Part shown: positions 62,406 through 64,000 of the stretch, in pieces
Position numbering within the stretch: position 1 is the stretch's first letter
Layout: every line of letters starts with the position of its first letter
DNA from: Viridibacterium silvisoli
GTDB taxonomy: Bacteria; Pseudomonadota; Gammaproteobacteria; Burkholderiales; Rhodocyclaceae
NCBI RefSeq assembly: GCF_036017035.1
Contig: NZ_JAYXHS010000003.1
Location: 620,001 to 684,000 of the forward strand
Length of the DNA: 64,000 nt
Reading direction: 5' to 3'
Program-made: the position numbers and the translations under genes
Notes under the pieces: model-generated
What the model was told of the DNA's origin: nothing
The model's database searches: none
What the model saw: the letters and a program-made list of their open reading frames with translations, nothing else

Positions 62406-62909
62406 ATGCCTCCGGCCCAACCCTGCCGCCGTTTCCTGGATCACTTGTCCCGCAAGCTCGTCTGCACCCTGCTTGCCAGCCTGTTGTGCTGGAGCCAGAC
62501 CGCCTCCGCAGCCGAGTACCTCAGCTTCGGCGGTTTCTCACGTCACTTTGACCGGGATCTCGATCTCAACGAGGTCAATCCCGGCATCGGCTATGGCCGT
62601 GACTTCACCTGGGACAGCCACCCGGACATGGATCTGTCATGGGAACTCGGCGTCTTCAAGAACAGCCTGCGTCGTGCCGCCTTCTACGGCACGCTCAGCT
62701 ATGCCCCATGGCACCCCGCCGAAGGCTGGAGAGTCGGCGCCATGGCCGGCCTGTCGAGTGGCTACCACCAGTCAGCCGTCGTACCGCTGGTCCTTCCGTT
62801 TGTTGAATGGCGTTTCCAGCGCCTCGGCCTGCAGGCCCTCGTCATACCTACGATCAAGCCCTACGTCGACGGTGCCGTCGTCTTGCAGTTCAAGTGGCGC
62901 GTTGACTGA
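62406..62909 (+). CDS. Secreted protein, possible small outer-membrane barrel
   Basis: 167 residues. Signal region about 1-35 (LVCTLLASLLCWSQTASAAE). The mature part alternates short amphipathic strands: EYLSFGGFSRHF, WELGVFKNSL, AAFYGTLSYAPW, WRVGAMAGLSSGY, LVLPFVEWRF, AVVLQFKW, as in small outer-membrane beta-barrels related to PagP or LptD-type lipid enzymes. I cannot assign a function. The upstream gap has no clear promoter. Confidence 0.6.
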   Translation: MPPAQPCRRFLDHLSRKLVCTLLASLLCWSQTASAAEYLSFGGFSRHFDRDLDLNEVNPGIGYGRDFTWDSHPDMDLSWELGVFKNSLRRAAFYGTLSYAPWHPAEGWRVGAMAGLSSGYHQSAVVPLVLPFVEWRFQRLGLQALVIPTIKPYVDGAVVLQFKWRVD

Positions 62910-63031
62910 CCTGACTGGCCGACAGCAGGCAGGCGCCTGACAGAAACGTGTGGTACAAAGCCTGCTTGGCCTTGCCATCCGATCACGATGTCATGCGGCC
63001 GCATCACCACCCGACACTCCCGTAACCGACC

Positions 63032-63427
63032 ATGACCCACAACACCCGCTCCTCGCGTCTGTCGCAGCGCCTCGCCTCCCATCTCGGCAGACTCCTGTTG
63101 GTCGGTAGCCTCGCCGCGGGTATCGGCGCAGCGCAGGCCCAGCAACTCACGCCCGCACAGATTGCCTACGTCAAGGCTGAAACGCGCAAGGCCGACGAGG
63201 CCTACGTCAAGGACGTCGCCGAGATCGTCGGCACGCGTAGCAGCACCGTGGCCAAGATCATGCCCGAGCACGGGCGCATCACCGACCCGGTCGCCCGCCT
63301 CATTGCCGGGCTGGAGCAGCGCCTTGGCAAGCCACTGACAGATGATCAGAAGACAGCCATCCAGGCAGCTTCGCTGCAACGGCAGAAGCACGTCGACTGG
63401 GCGGGTCAGAACGCCCGCAATCGTTGA
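63032..63427 (+). CDS. Small predicted exported protein, unknown
   Basis: 131 residues. Signal peptide about 1-36 (LGRLLLVGSLAAGIGAAQAQ). The mature 95 residues are helical, rich in Ala, Lys and Glu (YVKAETRKADEAYVKDVAEIVG). No Cys and no recognised domain. It starts 122 bp after the preceding gene and is possibly cotranscribed with the following rhomboid gene. Confidence 0.6.
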   Translation: MTHNTRSSRLSQRLASHLGRLLLVGSLAAGIGAAQAQQLTPAQIAYVKAETRKADEAYVKDVAEIVGTRSSTVAKIMPEHGRITDPVARLIAGLEQRLGKPLTDDQKTAIQAASLQRQKHVDWAGQNARNR

Positions 63428-63460
63428 AAACGATTGCAGTAACGCCGGGACCCGACGCGC

Positions 63461-64000
63461 TTGGACGAAGATGAATTCATCGAGCGCCTGCACACGCGCA
63501 TCGAACGCATCTGGCTGACCTATGCACTGATCGCGACCTGCGCAGTCGTTTTCCTGATTGAACTCTGGCAGTCGCGTAGCTGGTGGACGGTGCGCAGCGA
63601 TGTCTTGCTGAGCATGGGTGCGAGCTTCGGCCCCAAGGTGCAAAGCGGTGAAACCTGGCGTCTGTTGAGCGCCGTATTCCTGCACGGCAACCCCTTACAT
63701 CTCGCGCTCAACATGCTGGCGCTGTGGCAGATCGGCCATTTCATCGAACGCATATATGGACGCAGCGGCGCCTTGCTGCTGTTCGTCGCTTGCGGACTGA
63801 TGGGCTCGCTGGCCAGCATCTGGTGGCGCACCCAAGGGCTCAGCGTCGGTGCTTCAGGCGCAATCTTCGGCCTCTACGGAGCCTTGCTGGTCTGGCTGAT
63901 CCGTCGCCGTCACGATGTGCCGATGGGGATCCTCAAGAAACTACGCAGCGGCACCCTCGGCTTCATCGGCTATTCCCTGTTCGCTGGCATCGCCCTGCCC
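63461..64000 (+). CDS. Rhomboid family intramembrane serine protease, 5' part
   Basis: At least 180 codons, running off the right end. The frame has no ATG near the start; the stop at 63440 limits it, and TTG at 63461 is the likely start (MDEDEFIERLHTRIERIW). Visible are the first membrane helix, then FLHGNPLHLALNMLALWQIG (the conserved HxxxN-type loop) and SVGASGAIFGLYGALL with the catalytic Ser in GASG. The catalytic His would be downstream, outside the window. It cleaves membrane proteins within the bilayer. Substrate unknown. Confidence 0.85.
   Translation, partial: MDEDEFIERLHTRIERIWLTYALIATCAVVFLIELWQSRSWWTVRSDVLLSMGASFGPKVQSGETWRLLSAVFLHGNPLHLALNMLALWQIGHFIERIYGRSGALLLFVACGLMGSLASIWWRTQGLSVGASGAIFGLYGALLVWLIRRRHDVPMGILKKLRSGTLGFIGYSLFAGIALP

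Overview
The window looks like chromosomal DNA of a GC-rich betaproteobacterium, probably Burkholderiales or Rhodocyclales. This is inferred from gene content and not from an rRNA gene. The content includes a complete System I cytochrome c maturation operon, a PilSR pair with its small PP0621-like partner and a LEA14-like lipoprotein, PEP-CTERM surface proteins with the large TPR protein PrsT, GltIJKL, a PiuC-TonB-ExbBD iron operon and several families of short palindromic repeats. No rRNA, tRNA, CRISPR array, transposase, integrase or prophage gene was seen.

Layout. 1-5.7 kb: small secreted or membrane genes, including two copies of an unrecognised secreted protein (1128 and 4938). 5.8-19 kb: mostly leftward genes suggestive of organosulfur or xenobiotic use. 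They comprise two aldo/keto reductases, an SDR, an NtaA/SnaA-type flavin monooxygenase, an SfnB/DszC-like flavoprotein, an SsuA-like binding protein with an SsuC-like permease but no ATPase, and an amidohydrolase. A phosphatase, a DUF72 protein, a HAD phosphatase and a polyphosphate-glucokinase-like kinase sit in the middle. 19.3-20.6 kb: an MFS transporter behind a divergent control region. 20.7-27.8 kb: ccmABCDEFGHI. 27.9-29.8 kb: an Atm1/HMT1-type ABC exporter. 30-34 kb: a PEP-CTERM protein and PrsT. 34.2-37.5 kb: GltIJKL. 37.6 kb: a zinc metallopeptidase. 38.8-43.5 kb: an ABC importer with two binding proteins and an isopenicillin-N-synthase-like oxygenase. 43.9-48.8 kb: a siderophore receptor, PiuC, TonB, ExbB and ExbD. 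48.9-53.3 kb: pyrF, an alpha/beta hydrolase, a MarR regulator and a DHA2-type efflux pump. 53.3-53.8 kb: two small, related, iron-controlled genes. 54-60.5 kb: lnt, pilR, pilS, a PP0621-like gene, a lipoprotein gene and ybiB. 60.5-64 kb: a ParA-like ATPase, a second PEP-CTERM protein, two small secreted proteins and the start of a rhomboid protease cut by the window end.

Regulation readable from the sequence. Three sites fit the sigma-54 GG-N10-GC pattern: before gltI, before a PEP-CTERM gene, and before the ABC/oxygenase operon. The last has a near-consensus NtrC site about 50 bp upstream, which points to nitrogen control of an import-plus-oxygenation pathway with unknown substrate. Three very similar Fur boxes lie over promoters: two before the siderophore receptor and one before the pair of small paralogous genes at 53.3-53.8 kb. 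That pair is the best candidate here for an undescribed function.

Several intergenic gaps hold palindromic, MITE-like or REP-like repeats. One family occurs as two opposite copies, after the oxygenase gene and in the lnt/pilR gap.
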